Shown piece after piece: positions 25,177-33,377 of a stretch of 51,659 nt of DNA; within the stretch, counting starts at the first letter, position 1; the number at the start of each line of letters is the position of its first letter. The stretch is from an uncultured Acidimicrobiales bacterium (GTDB taxonomy: Bacteria; Actinomycetota; Acidimicrobiia; Acidimicrobiales; SZUA-35). The position numbers and the translations under genes are program-made. The notes beneath the pieces are model-generated. The model worked only from the letters and a program-made list of their open reading frames with translations, was not told where the DNA came from and did no database searches. The stretch covers positions 1-51,659 of the forward strand of contig CALEWY010000077.1 of assembly GCA_937925335.1 (NCBI GenBank). Reading direction: 5' to 3'.

Positions 25177-25870
25177 GACGCTCGCCGACCATGGTCTTTG
25201 CCATCTCGGCGGCAACTGCGGCGTCACGGCAATAACCGTCGGCGCCGATCGCCGTGCCGAACTCTTCGTTGAGCGGTGCGCCACCGACCAAGACGATGTA
25301 GTCGTCTCGGCGGCCTCGCTCGGTCAACGTGTCGATCACGACCTTCATGTACGGCATGGTCGTGGTCAGCAGCGCGGACATGCCCAAAATGTCGGGCTTG
25401 TGCTCGTCGAGCGCAGCGATGAACTCGTCGGCGTCGGTGTTGATGCCGATGTCGAAGACTTCGAAGCCAGCACCCTCGAGCATCATCGCAACGAGGTTCT
25501 TACCAATGTCGTGGATGTCGCCCTTGACGGTGCCGATCACCACCGTGCCAACGGGCTCGGCGCCGGTCTCGGCGAGTAGGGGCCGCAGGATCTCCATGCC
25601 GGCCTTCATCGAGTTGGCGGCGAGCAACACCTCGGGAACGAACAGGATTCCGTCGCGGAAGTCGATGCCGACGATTCGCATGCCTTCGACGAGTGCGTCG
25701 TTGAGTGTCTTCTCAGCACTCCATCCGCGGCTCAACAGGATTCGGGTGCCTTCGTCGATCTCTTCGGCGAGGCCGTCGTACAGATCGTCATGCATCTGCG
25801 CAACCAGATCGTCGTCGCTGAGTGCGTTGAGATCGATGTCTTCTTCTTCGGTCACCCGGGCCTCACTCAT
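25157..25870 (-). CDS. Corrinoid (B12-binding) protein, MttC/MtgC-like
   Basis: 237 residues from ATG 25870. An N-terminal helical cap domain (about 15-100, with ALVEGMRIVGIDFRDGILF and PEVLLAANSMKAGM) is followed by the Rossmann cobalamin domain. That domain has the DxHxxG motif D118-I-H120-D-I-G123 in GTVKGDIHDIGKNLV, then ILGMSALLTTTMPYMK and VLVGGAPLNEEF. His120 would be the lower cobalt ligand. It shuttles the methyl group between the MttB-family enzyme and the pterin enzyme. As first gene of the operon it faces the IclR gene. GGGAG abuts the ATG, so GTG 25855 is an alternative start. Confidence 0.93.
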   Translation of the reverse strand: MSEARVTEEEDIDLNALSDDDLVAQMHDDLYDGLAEEIDEGTRILLSRGWSAEKTLNDALVEGMRIVGIDFRDGILFVPEVLLAANSMKAGMEILRPLLAETGAEPVGTVVIGTVKGDIHDIGKNLVAMMLEGAGFEVFDIGINTDADEFIAALDEHKPDILGMSALLTTTMPYMKVVIDTLTERGRRDDYIVLVGGAPLNEEFGTAIGADGYCRDAAVAAEMAKTMVGERRAAKAG

Positions 25871-25889
25871 CTCCCACAGAAGGGAATCT

Positions 25890-25934
25890 CTTGACTTCCA
25901 TGATGTGAGAAGGCACCGTATCATGGAAGTCGAG
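25890..25934. promoter_or_regulatory. 45-bp inverted repeat, candidate IclR operator for the methyltransferase operon
   Basis: Arms GACTTCCATGAT (25893-25904) and ATCATGGAAGTC (25920-25931) are perfectly complementary, separated by 15 bases. Counting the flanks, 14 of 15 positions pair (25890-25904 with 25920-25934). It lies 20 bases upstream of the corrinoid-gene start and about 50 bases before the IclR start, right for a shared operator. No clear -35/-10 pair was found. Confidence 0.65.
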
Positions 25935-25985
25935 CCCCCTTCAATGGCCCTCCCACCCTGTGGAAGGCGTCACAGGCGTCAAAAG

Positions 25986-26747
25986 ATGAGGTTTCGCGTG
26001 GCGACGGTGCAGAGTGTTGGCAGGGCGTTCGCCCTCCTCGAAGCAGTAGGCGACGAACCGTCGAGCCTCACCGAGTTGGCGCGTCGGGTCTCGCTGCCGA
26101 TCAGCACCGCATCGCGGCTGTTGTCCACGCTCGAGGGCCTCGGAGCGATCGAACGCCTCGACGACGTTGGCCTCTACCGAATCGGGCCGTCGATCTTGAA
26201 GATGGCATCGAGTATCGATTCGTCCACAAGCCTTGCCGCGCTGGCGATGCCTGAGCTCGAAGCGCTGAGCGCCGCGACCGGCGAATCCGCAGGGCTGTGT
26301 GTGGCAGCGGGTTACACGGCGCAATACCTGGCCCAGATCGATGCCAATCGATCGGTGCAGGTTCGCGACTGGGTCGGCGTGCGAATCCCGATGCATCTCA
26401 CGTCGGGTGGCCTTGTGTTGTTGGCCCATTGGCCAACCGACGCGGTCGACAGCTTCCTCGAACGTGGTCTGCACGCCCAGACCACCCGATCCAAGACCGA
26501 CCCTGTCCAGATCCGCGCTCGGCTCGTCGAGATCCGCGAGATCGGCGTCGCTTGGACACTGGAAGAGTTCGAGGTTGGGATCTCGTCGTGCTCGGTTCCC
26601 GTGTTCAACGGGTTTGGCGAAGCGGTTGCCTCGCTGAGCGTGCATGGGCCGTCGTATCGATACCCGAAGAACAGCCGCCAGAAGTTTGAAGGCTTGGCCA
26701 AAGCGGCGGCTCGGCACATCACGGAACTGCTCGGTCCTCAGGCCTAA
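25986..26747 (+). CDS. IclR family transcriptional regulator
   Basis: 253 residues from ATG 25986. The N-terminal winged helix has VQSVGRAFALLEAVGDEPSS, LARRVSLPISTASRLLSTLE and LGAIERLDDVGLYRIGP. The C-terminal effector domain shows LEALSAATGESAGLCVAAG, RIPMHLTSGGLVLLA, and near the end ISSCSVPVFNGFGEAVASLS, typical IclR small-molecule pocket blocks. It is divergent from the corrinoid methyltransferase operon and most likely controls it, sensing the quaternary amine or a breakdown product (inference). An in-frame ATG at 25923 lies inside the inverted repeat and would give 21 extra residues. Confidence 0.9.
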   Translation: MRFRVATVQSVGRAFALLEAVGDEPSSLTELARRVSLPISTASRLLSTLEGLGAIERLDDVGLYRIGPSILKMASSIDSSTSLAALAMPELEALSAATGESAGLCVAAGYTAQYLAQIDANRSVQVRDWVGVRIPMHLTSGGLVLLAHWPTDAVDSFLERGLHAQTTRSKTDPVQIRARLVEIREIGVAWTLEEFEVGISSCSVPVFNGFGEAVASLSVHGPSYRYPKNSRQKFEGLAKAAARHITELLGPQA

Positions 26748-26756
26748 GTTGGCGCG

Positions 26757-27545
26757 GTGAGTTTCGAGGTCGAACCCCATCGTGACGCCATCACCGATCT
26801 CGTCTGCGCGGCAAGCGGTCGCTCACTCGAGTGGTTCCGCCGCCCGCTGCAGGTTGACAACAAGCTCGACGACGGCGACTTCGATCCTGTCACCGAAGCC
26901 GACCGTTCTGTGGAACGCGAGATCCGTGCCGGTCTCCTCGAGCTCTTTCCCGATCATGCGGTGCTCGGCGAGGAAGATGGCGAGACAGGATCGGGCCGGT
27001 ACCGCTGGGTCATCGACCCGATCGACGGAACCCGAGCGTTCATCAGCGGCCAGCCGATGTGGGGCACGCTGGTTGGCCTCCAGATCGACGAGGTTCCCGT
27101 CGCCGGATGGATGCATCTGCCCGTGCTGAACGAGACCTACATCGCCATCGATGGCCGCGCCGAATTGGTGCGCCGTGACGTGACGCAACCGTTGCAAACC
27201 TCGGCGACCACCTCACTCGGTGACGCCATCGTGATGTGCACTCACCCCACGATGTTCGTGACCGATGATGAGATCGCTGCCTTTGGTCGAGTCGCCGATG
27301 CTGCCCGTCTCGTTCGCTATAGCGGCGACTGCATGAACTACGGGCTCGTCGCATCAGGCGACGCCGACCTCGTCGTCGAGAATCAGCTCCAGCCCTACGA
27401 CGTGATTCCGTTGATCCCGATCATCGAGGCCGCTGGTGGGGTGATCACCAATCGAGAGGGCGAACGGCCGACCACCGGTGGGTGGGCCATCGCGGCGGCC
27501 ACTCCCGAACTACACGCGGCAGCTCTTGAGAGCCTCAGGACATGA
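26757..27545 (+). CDS. Inositol-monophosphatase family enzyme, HisN-like
   Basis: 262 residues from GTG 26757, 9 bases after the IclR gene. Metal-binding motifs: VTEADRSVE, GEEDG (71-75), D87-P-I-D90-G-T-R, and the C-terminal YDVIPLIPIIEAAGGVI, where the usual WD is YD. SCMNYGLVASGDADLVVE-like residues match the substrate loop of histidinol-phosphate phosphatases. The likely substrate is histidinol phosphate or an inositol monophosphate. Probably co-transcribed with the IclR gene, although a link with its function is not apparent. Overlaps the convergent MFS gene by 11 bases. Confidence 0.85.
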   Translation: MSFEVEPHRDAITDLVCAASGRSLEWFRRPLQVDNKLDDGDFDPVTEADRSVEREIRAGLLELFPDHAVLGEEDGETGSGRYRWVIDPIDGTRAFISGQPMWGTLVGLQIDEVPVAGWMHLPVLNETYIAIDGRAELVRRDVTQPLQTSATTSLGDAIVMCTHPTMFVTDDEIAAFGRVADAARLVRYSGDCMNYGLVASGDADLVVENQLQPYDVIPLIPIIEAAGGVITNREGERPTTGGWAIAAATPELHAAALESLRT

Positions 27546-28773
27546 CTCGAAGCTCGTCGTTGGTGAGGTAGGAGAACACGACCGTTGCGAATGCCACCGC
27601 AGCGACGGCGCTGATGGTTGGGCCCGTGCCGATCGCTGACGAAAGTGCGCCGAGAGCCAAGGCGCCGAAGGGCATGAGGCCAGCCATCATGAGCGTGTAG
27701 AGGCCCATGACCCGACCCATCAGATGCTGGGGTGTATTCGCCTGGATCAGGCCCTGGTTCATGTTGATGTAGAACCCGCCGGCCAGGCCCATGATGAGGG
27801 CGAGCACGATCACGGGCGGGAAGGTCCGGGTGAAGCCCATCGCGAAGGTCACCGTCGAGCCCATCATCATCGCCCGCTGGAAGGCGGCACCCTTGTTCTT
27901 CATGTTGCCCTTGCGCATCACGACCACCGACGAGATGGCGATGCCGAGGCCCATGAAGGCGAACGGCAGGGCGGCGTCGCCGGCGTCTCGCCCAATGGTC
28001 TCCTTCACGTGGGCCTGAAGCGTGACCATGATCGCGGGGTTCACCGTCATACTCGACAAGAAGAGGAGGCCGAAGAGTGGGCGTAGGCCTTTGTCGTCGA
28101 GCACATGGCGGACCGCTTCGGCGGTCTCGGCCCGGATCGAGCGCTTGGGCGGTCGATCCTCGTCATGGTCCGGGATTTTGAGCGCCAGGAGGAAGCCAAC
28201 CCCGGCGAGCAACAAGATGCTCATGAACCAGAACACGCCGTCGAAGCCGTACTGATCACCGACGACCTTAGCCAGCACTGGGCCGAGAATGAGCGAGGCG
28301 GTCATCGCCAGGGCATTGACGGCGATGGCACTGAAGAGTTGATCCTCATCGACCAAAGCAGGGATGAGTGACGCTCGAACGGGTTGACCGATTGCCGACG
28401 CGGCTCCGGCAAGCAGCGTGACGATGATGACCGCGGGCATGGTGATGGCGTCCGCGCCGATCAAGATCGCAGTGCCTGCCATGACGATCGCACCCGCAGC
28501 CTGCGTGGTGAGCAGCATGAGACGGCGATCCCACCGATCAGCCCACGCCCCGGCGTGGAGGACGAGGAAGGTAGCGGGCAGGCCGAGGGTGAAAACGGCG
28601 ATTCCCTGCTCGACACTCGTGCGCCCGAGACCCTCGAGAACCAACCAACCGAACACAAAACGTTGTGCGTTGGCGACGAGAAAGAACCCGATGTTGTTGA
28701 ACCACAGCAGCCGGAATGGCGTGCTGGTCAGGGCATTTGCCGGACGGGTCTCCGGCTCCTCGGTCACGGTCAC
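27535..28773 (-). CDS. MFS transporter (enterobactin-exporter-like, drug/solute efflux)
   Basis: 412 residues from GTG 28773, with AGAGG nine bases upstream. About 12 membrane segments; LVLHAGAWADRWDRRLMLL gives the cytoplasmic loop 2-3 motif of the EntS/MFS_3 group, and GQPVRASLIPALVDEDQL is typical of that group. Export of a small molecule is likely, but its nature is unknown. It is divergent from the M64-like protease gene with a gap of 45 bases. Confidence 0.86.
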   Translation of the reverse strand: MTVTEEPETRPANALTSTPFRLLWFNNIGFFLVANAQRFVFGWLVLEGLGRTSVEQGIAVFTLGLPATFLVLHAGAWADRWDRRLMLLTTQAAGAIVMAGTAILIGADAITMPAVIIVTLLAGAASAIGQPVRASLIPALVDEDQLFSAIAVNALAMTASLILGPVLAKVVGDQYGFDGVFWFMSILLLAGVGFLLALKIPDHDEDRPPKRSIRAETAEAVRHVLDDKGLRPLFGLLFLSSMTVNPAIMVTLQAHVKETIGRDAGDAALPFAFMGLGIAISSVVVMRKGNMKNKGAAFQRAMMMGSTVTFAMGFTRTFPPVIVLALIMGLAGGFYINMNQGLIQANTPQHLMGRVMGLYTLMMAGLMPFGALALGALSSAIGTGPTISAVAAVAFATVVFSYLTNDELRVMS

Positions 28774-28818
28774 AGCGCAGAGCCTCTCATGAAGGTTGCC
28801 GCGACCGATAAATGCACC

Positions 28819-30963
28819 ATGAACGGGTCTACCTTCAGGGCGGTGAGACAACTTTGCGCGTTGGTCGCTCTCGCGCTCGCCTTCGCGGTGATCGCTGCGC
28901 CAACCTCGGTTGTCGCGCAAACGCCCGAATTGACCCAAACCTCCGAGTTCGTTGAGTTGCCTGGCGATTGTGAGAACGACATCGCCATCTACGACCCCGG
29001 TGTTGCGGTCGATTGCGTGTTTCGGCTGCTCCCAACCGTTGAGGCCGAGGAGGTCGAATTCGCCGTTCTCTCCGACGACGTCGCCATGACGATCCCGTGC
29101 CGCACATCGGGACGCGTGGTTCGATGCCAGAACGTCGGGGGTGATTTCATCTCGGGTGAACGGCGGTTGTCGTTGTCGATCGGCGATGAAGTAAACCCCG
29201 ATGCGGCGGTGCTTCGAGCGGAGTGGCCGGCGTCCAACGATCTCTACGTGTCGTTGCCGACGACCGAGGCAGTCACCTTCCCCGGCGTCCCGGTTGAGGT
29301 GTTCAGCTACCCGTCAGCCCCGATCGATGGCTTGTTCTTGAACATCAGGGTTCGTGGATCGAAACGGATCCTCGAGTCGGTCGAGCTCGATGTGGGGACA
29401 CCAACGGCCGGTGGCGAGAACGAGCTGCTCTTCGACTTGGCCCCTGGTCGCTACCGAATGTGGCCCTGTATTGGCGCCACGGCCACCGATTGTGTCGAGG
29501 AAGCGGGTGGCCAGGCGTTCCAGGTGATCGACCCTGAGGTGATCGAACTCGTCGACGGGCACAACCGGCGCAGCGGTCAGCGCATCAACGTGTTGTTCGT
29601 CGGCTCGACGCTCGGTGGTGATCGAGATGAGGTGGCGACGATCGCTCGCGAGATCCTCGGCCTCGACGGGCCGGTCCCGGTCACGATCGACGGCACAAGG
29701 GCCTTCGAGCCGGCCGATATCGCCGACGTGCGGTTTGGTCCAATGGCGATCGAGCCGCTTGCGTCCAACGCTCACAAGTTCAACTTCTGGTATCTCGAGG
29801 CCGACTTCGGCTCAGAGCTTGCGCTGTTGTTCGATGCAAACTTCTCCGATGCGCTCGACGCGTTCGACCTGCCGAATCTCCACGTCACGGCTCTGTATCC
29901 GGACTTGAACGGTGTGTCCGACGCTCGGGCAACATCGTTCTTCGGGCGAGCATCCGTGCCACCGACCGAACAGATTCGATTCGGAGGGACACGCGTCGCC
30001 GTGTTCCCGGAGACACCGCTGCTCCGCTCGGAGACGCTGGCGCACGAGTGGGGCCACGCGATCTTTGAGCTGCGCGACGAGTACTACGGCTTCGACGGCC
30101 GAGACGTGTCGCTCGGATTCCCCAACTGTGCACCGTCGAGCGAGCTCGGCGCCCAGTGGTGGACCTCGTTCCTCGGTGAGGTTGATCCGTTCGTCGACGA
30201 GGTGCTCGCCGTGCGCTCGTCATACGGTCTCGACCCCGAGCCGGCCTACGCACCGCTTGCCGACCTCGTCCGGATCGAACCAACGCTTGGCGGTTGCTAC
30301 GGCAATGCCGGCGAACCAACGGCGTTCCGGCCCAGTCGTGATTCGCTGATGAACTCGGAGATCCCCGTGTTTGGTTTGGCGAACCGAACGAGAGTCGAAT
30401 CGGTGCTGCGTCGTTTCGATGGCTCCGGTCCGTTGAACTCACTCGACGATCTCGAGATCGCGTGCGAGTCCGTCGGTGACGAGTTCACCTGCTCGGGCAC
30501 CCTCCCGACGTACGTGTCGCCACCCGAACGGCCGCTCCGAGTGGGCGGTGAGGAGTGCGAGTTCGGTCTCGACCTCTCGTCGATGGCACTCGCCGGTGAT
30601 GGGTTAGATCGTCACCTCGTTCGATGCGACGGGACGATCGCGCCCGATTCAGACCCAGAGCTCATCTCGATCCAGCTCGGCACCGTGGCCGACACGATCG
30701 ATCTGCGCGTGCTTCCTGAACCGCCCGAACCAGAACCGGTTCCCGAACCGGCCCCGCCGGTCACACAGCCAGATCGCGAAGAAGTTGCAGCGCCAGAGAC
30801 CACATCGAGCTCGGGTGAGGATGGCGATGTGCTCGCCGGGGGCGACGGCGGAGCGTCAGGTCTGATCGCGCTCGCGGTTGGCGGTGGCGTGTTGTTGACC
30901 GGCGTGGTCGTTGCCGGTGGCTTGTCGCTCAGGCAAAGGCGGGACGACGAGCAATCCCCATGA
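28819..30963 (+). CDS. Membrane-anchored M64-like zinc metalloprotease
   Basis: 714 residues from ATG 28819 (ATG 28789 is also in frame). N-terminal signal peptide with hydrophobic core ALVALALAFAVIAAPTSVVA. Residues 35-240 are beta-rich with several cysteines and resemble an Ig-like region. INVLFVGSTLGGD begins the catalytic domain and H409-E-W-G-H413, followed by DEYYG at 420-424, is the zinc motif in the HExxHxxxxLxDEY form of peptidase family M64. After the catalytic domain come a Cys-rich section, a Pro-Glu linker (EPEPVPEPAPP) and a C-terminal membrane helix (LIALAVGGGVLLTGVVVAGG) with a charged tail. It should act outside the cell, tethered to the membrane. Its 3' end overlaps the opposing hydrolase gene by 35 bases. 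Confidence 0.8.
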   Translation: MNGSTFRAVRQLCALVALALAFAVIAAPTSVVAQTPELTQTSEFVELPGDCENDIAIYDPGVAVDCVFRLLPTVEAEEVEFAVLSDDVAMTIPCRTSGRVVRCQNVGGDFISGERRLSLSIGDEVNPDAAVLRAEWPASNDLYVSLPTTEAVTFPGVPVEVFSYPSAPIDGLFLNIRVRGSKRILESVELDVGTPTAGGENELLFDLAPGRYRMWPCIGATATDCVEEAGGQAFQVIDPEVIELVDGHNRRSGQRINVLFVGSTLGGDRDEVATIAREILGLDGPVPVTIDGTRAFEPADIADVRFGPMAIEPLASNAHKFNFWYLEADFGSELALLFDANFSDALDAFDLPNLHVTALYPDLNGVSDARATSFFGRASVPPTEQIRFGGTRVAVFPETPLLRSETLAHEWGHAIFELRDEYYGFDGRDVSLGFPNCAPSSELGAQWWTSFLGEVDPFVDEVLAVRSSYGLDPEPAYAPLADLVRIEPTLGGCYGNAGEPTAFRPSRDSLMNSEIPVFGLANRTRVESVLRRFDGSGPLNSLDDLEIACESVGDEFTCSGTLPTYVSPPERPLRVGGEECEFGLDLSSMALAGDGLDRHLVRCDGTIAPDSDPELISIQLGTVADTIDLRVLPEPPEPEPVPEPAPPVTQPDREEVAAPETTSSSGEDGDVLAGGDGGASGLIALAVGGGVLLTGVVVAGGLSLRQRRDDEQSP

Positions 30964-31837
30964 TGGCATCGCTGATCTGAGGCCACAGTGCCGTCGGCAG
31001 GTCGTGGCCCATCGCCGCAAAGATCACGAGGTCTGCCCCGGGAACGGCCTCAGCGGTCGCCACGGCTCCGCTCGGTGCGATCAACGAATCGGCGGCGCCA
31101 TGAATGACGAGGAACGGGACGTCGACCGAAGCGAGTTGTTCGGTGCGATCGCCGGAAGCGGCGATCGCTGCCAGCTGGAAAGCCGCTCCAACCGGGTGGA
31201 ATGAGCGCTCGTAGGCAGCGATCGATCGCTCCATGGCATCATCGGCGTTCCAGAGCGGTCCGCCGATCACCCGGTTCACCATCACCATGTGTTCGAGGAT
31301 CGCCTCGCGCTCCTCGGGCGGAGGAGTGAGCAGTGCGCCCATCGCTGTGGGATCGGCTTGGCCGACCTCGGTGTTGCCCGTCGTCGACATGATCGACGTT
31401 GCAGAGCGAACCCGGTCGGCGAAGTTGATGGCGATTTCCTGGACGATCATGCCGCCCATCGACGCGCCGACGACGTGTGCGTTGTCGACGCCGTAGTGAT
31501 CGAGGACGCCGATCGCATCGGCGGCCATGTCGACCAGTGCGTAGGGAACCTCGCCGCTGATGTCCTCGTCATTGCGAGCCCGAGCAAGGAGTGCCGCAGC
31601 GTTCGGCGGTTCGCCAACGGTCTTGGCTGAGAGGCCAATGTCTCGGTTGTCGAAGATCACGACGTGGAAGTCGCGAGCGACGAGCTCCTCGATAAACCCT
31701 TCTGGCCAGCTGATCATCTGGGCGGTAAATCCCATGACCAGCAGGATCGTTTCGTCAGCTGGGTCGCCGAAACTCTGGTGGCAGATCTCGATCTGCGACT
31801 GACCGATTGGGGCGACCGTTGGCTCGGTGTGATTCAC
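30929..31837 (-). CDS. Alpha/beta hydrolase
   Basis: 302 residues from GTG 31837. Nucleophile elbow VVGASMGGMI (Ser), acid residue in FLVIHGAADSLIAP (Asp) and histidine in FAAMGHDLP complete the triad. The oxyanion HG is replaced by MGFTAQMISW after LLV. Closest in style to esterases annotated as DnrP/RdmC-like methylesterases or haloperoxidase-like hydrolases; substrate unknown. Starts 16 bases after threonine aldolase and ends the long minus-strand operon, overlapping the M64 gene tail-to-tail by 35 bases. Confidence 0.88.
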   Translation of the reverse strand: MNHTEPTVAPIGQSQIEICHQSFGDPADETILLVMGFTAQMISWPEGFIEELVARDFHVVIFDNRDIGLSAKTVGEPPNAAALLARARNDEDISGEVPYALVDMAADAIGVLDHYGVDNAHVVGASMGGMIVQEIAINFADRVRSATSIMSTTGNTEVGQADPTAMGALLTPPPEEREAILEHMVMVNRVIGGPLWNADDAMERSIAAYERSFHPVGAAFQLAAIAASGDRTEQLASVDVPFLVIHGAADSLIAPSGAVATAEAVPGADLVIFAAMGHDLPTALWPQISDAIMGIARRPAFA

Positions 31838-31853
31838 GAGCGGCGACGGTAGC

Positions 31854-32864
31854 TCACTGCCCGACCGCTCGCCTACACGCCGCGATCGTGGCATCAATAT
31901 CGGCAGATGAGATACCGAGGTGGCAGACGAGGCGGGTCGTCGGCGCCGCGAATACCGCAATGCCATCGGCGGCGAGGCGGTCGCCGACCGCAGCGGGGTC
32001 CGCATCGTCGATCGTGACGAACACCATGTTCGTGTGTGATGAGTCGGCGGTGAGGCCGTTGATTTCGTCGAGCCCTGCTGCGAGGAGGGCGGCGTTTTCA
32101 TGATCGGTCGCGAGTCCGGCCAGGTGGTGTTCGATCGCATGGCGACCCGCCGCTGCGATCACGCCAGCCTGGCGCATGCCGCCGCCAACCATCTTGCGCC
32201 ACCGACGAGCTCGGTCGATCAACTCGGTCGAGCCGACCAACACCGACCCGACGGGCGCACCGAGGCCTTTCGAGAGACACACCGACACGGTGTCGAAGCC
32301 AGCTGCGACCTCAGCCGGCGACCGATCGGAGCCGACGGCGGCATTCCAGAGACGAGCGCCGTCGAGGTGAAGGGCGAGACCCCGGTCTCGAGCCAGCCCT
32401 TGGGCGGCCTCGACATAGTCGGCAGGCAGGATCCGGCCGTTGTGGGTGTTCTCGAGACACAGCAATTTCGAGAGGGCGAAGTGGCCCATGCTCGGCTGGT
32501 TCTTGATCGCCGCTGCGATGTCATCGAGTTCCATGGTGCCGTCGCTGCTCATGGCGATCGGCTGTGGCTGAATGCTGCCGAGGACCGCGGCGCCACCAGC
32601 TTCGTACTTGTAGCAGTGCGCTTCTTGCCCGACGAGATACTCATCGCCTCGATCACAGTGCGCCATGATCGCCGTCAGGTTCGATTGGGTGCCGCTCGCC
32701 ACATAGAGACCGGCTTCTTTGCCAAGAAGATCGGCGGTGAACGACTCGAGATCGTTGACGCCCGGATCTTCGCCGTACACATCATCGCCGACCGGTGCGG
32801 CGAGCATCGCAGCCCGCATCTCGTCAGTTGGCGCGGTGACGGTGTCGCTACGAAAGTCGATCAT
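31854..32864 (-). CDS. ltaE: Low-specificity L-threonine aldolase
   Basis: 336 residues. The start [20 protein letters not shown] is characteristic, followed by [15 protein letters not shown], the PLP region [15 protein letters not shown] with the Schiff-base lysine, and [16 protein letters not shown]. It cleaves L-threonine/L-allo-threonine to glycine and acetaldehyde in a PLP-dependent reaction. The DUF427 gene ends 9 bases upstream and the alpha/beta hydrolase begins 16 bases downstream, so all three are co-transcribed. Motifs and length are complete. Confidence 0.93.
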   Translation of the reverse strand: MIDFRSDTVTAPTDEMRAAMLAAPVGDDVYGEDPGVNDLESFTADLLGKEAGLYVASGTQSNLTAIMAHCDRGDEYLVGQEAHCYKYEAGGAAVLGSIQPQPIAMSSDGTMELDDIAAAIKNQPSMGHFALSKLLCLENTHNGRILPADYVEAAQGLARDRGLALHLDGARLWNAAVGSDRSPAEVAAGFDTVSVCLSKGLGAPVGSVLVGSTELIDRARRWRKMVGGGMRQAGVIAAAGRHAIEHHLAGLATDHENAALLAAGLDEINGLTADSSHTNMVFVTIDDADPAAVGDRLAADGIAVFAAPTTRLVCHLGISSADIDATIAACRRAVGQ

Positions 32865-32873
32865 TGTGGGTTC

Positions 32874-33377
32874 CTACCAGTGAGACGACCCGGGCACACC
32901 CTTGAACGGCCCGGTCACGTTGGATGTGATCCAGCCACCGTAGAACGAGCCCGGATTGGCCTGGACTTGTTCGTCATCAACCCAGCACTCATCGACGAGT
33001 TGGGCATAGAACGCCCAGCACCCCTCGATCGGCTTGAAATCGGGGTTGGCCTTTGGGTAGTGCCATGCCGCCTGAGGAAGAGCGCGGGTGTCGCCAACCT
33101 TGATGTCGGCGTAGAACGCCAGGCCCTTCCACTCGCAGAACGAGTTGTGGGCGATCGGCACGAGGTGGTCGAAGTCGATGAACTGCGGATCGATGTAATA
33201 AGCGGGCGGCTGGCTGGTTTCGAGCACCCGGAACGCCCGGGGCGCATCGACGATCGTCTCGCCAGCGTGCACCACACGAATCCGCCACTCGACCAGCTCG
33301 ACTCGCGGCGGCCGCGGAAAATCCCAGACGGACTCTGCTGGTTTGTTGGTCGGCTTGTCGGCTGGTTTGTCTGTCAT
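32874..33377 (-). CDS. DUF427 domain protein
   Basis: 167 residues. After a low-complexity start ([11 protein letters not shown], from short DNA repeats) comes the DUF427 fold: [33 protein letters not shown], then [14 protein letters not shown] and [12 protein letters not shown] with conserved Cys, Trp, His and Tyr. The final [19 protein letters not shown] is also typical. The family has no firm function. The ATG overlaps the TetR stop by four bases, so it is translated with that regulator. Confidence 0.88.
   Translation of the reverse strand: MTDKPADKPTNKPAESVWDFPRPPRVELVEWRIRVVHAGETIVDAPRAFRVLETSQPPAYYIDPQFIDFDHLVPIAHNSFCEWKGLAFYADIKVGDTRALPQAAWHYPKANPDFKPIEGCWAFYAQLVDECWVDDEQVQANPGSFYGGWITSNVTGPFKGVPGSSHW

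Noticed and set aside
25871..25985. Cobalamin riboswitch before the corrinoid operon
   Set aside because: The leader is short and holds only the inverted repeat; no B12-box-like structure seen.
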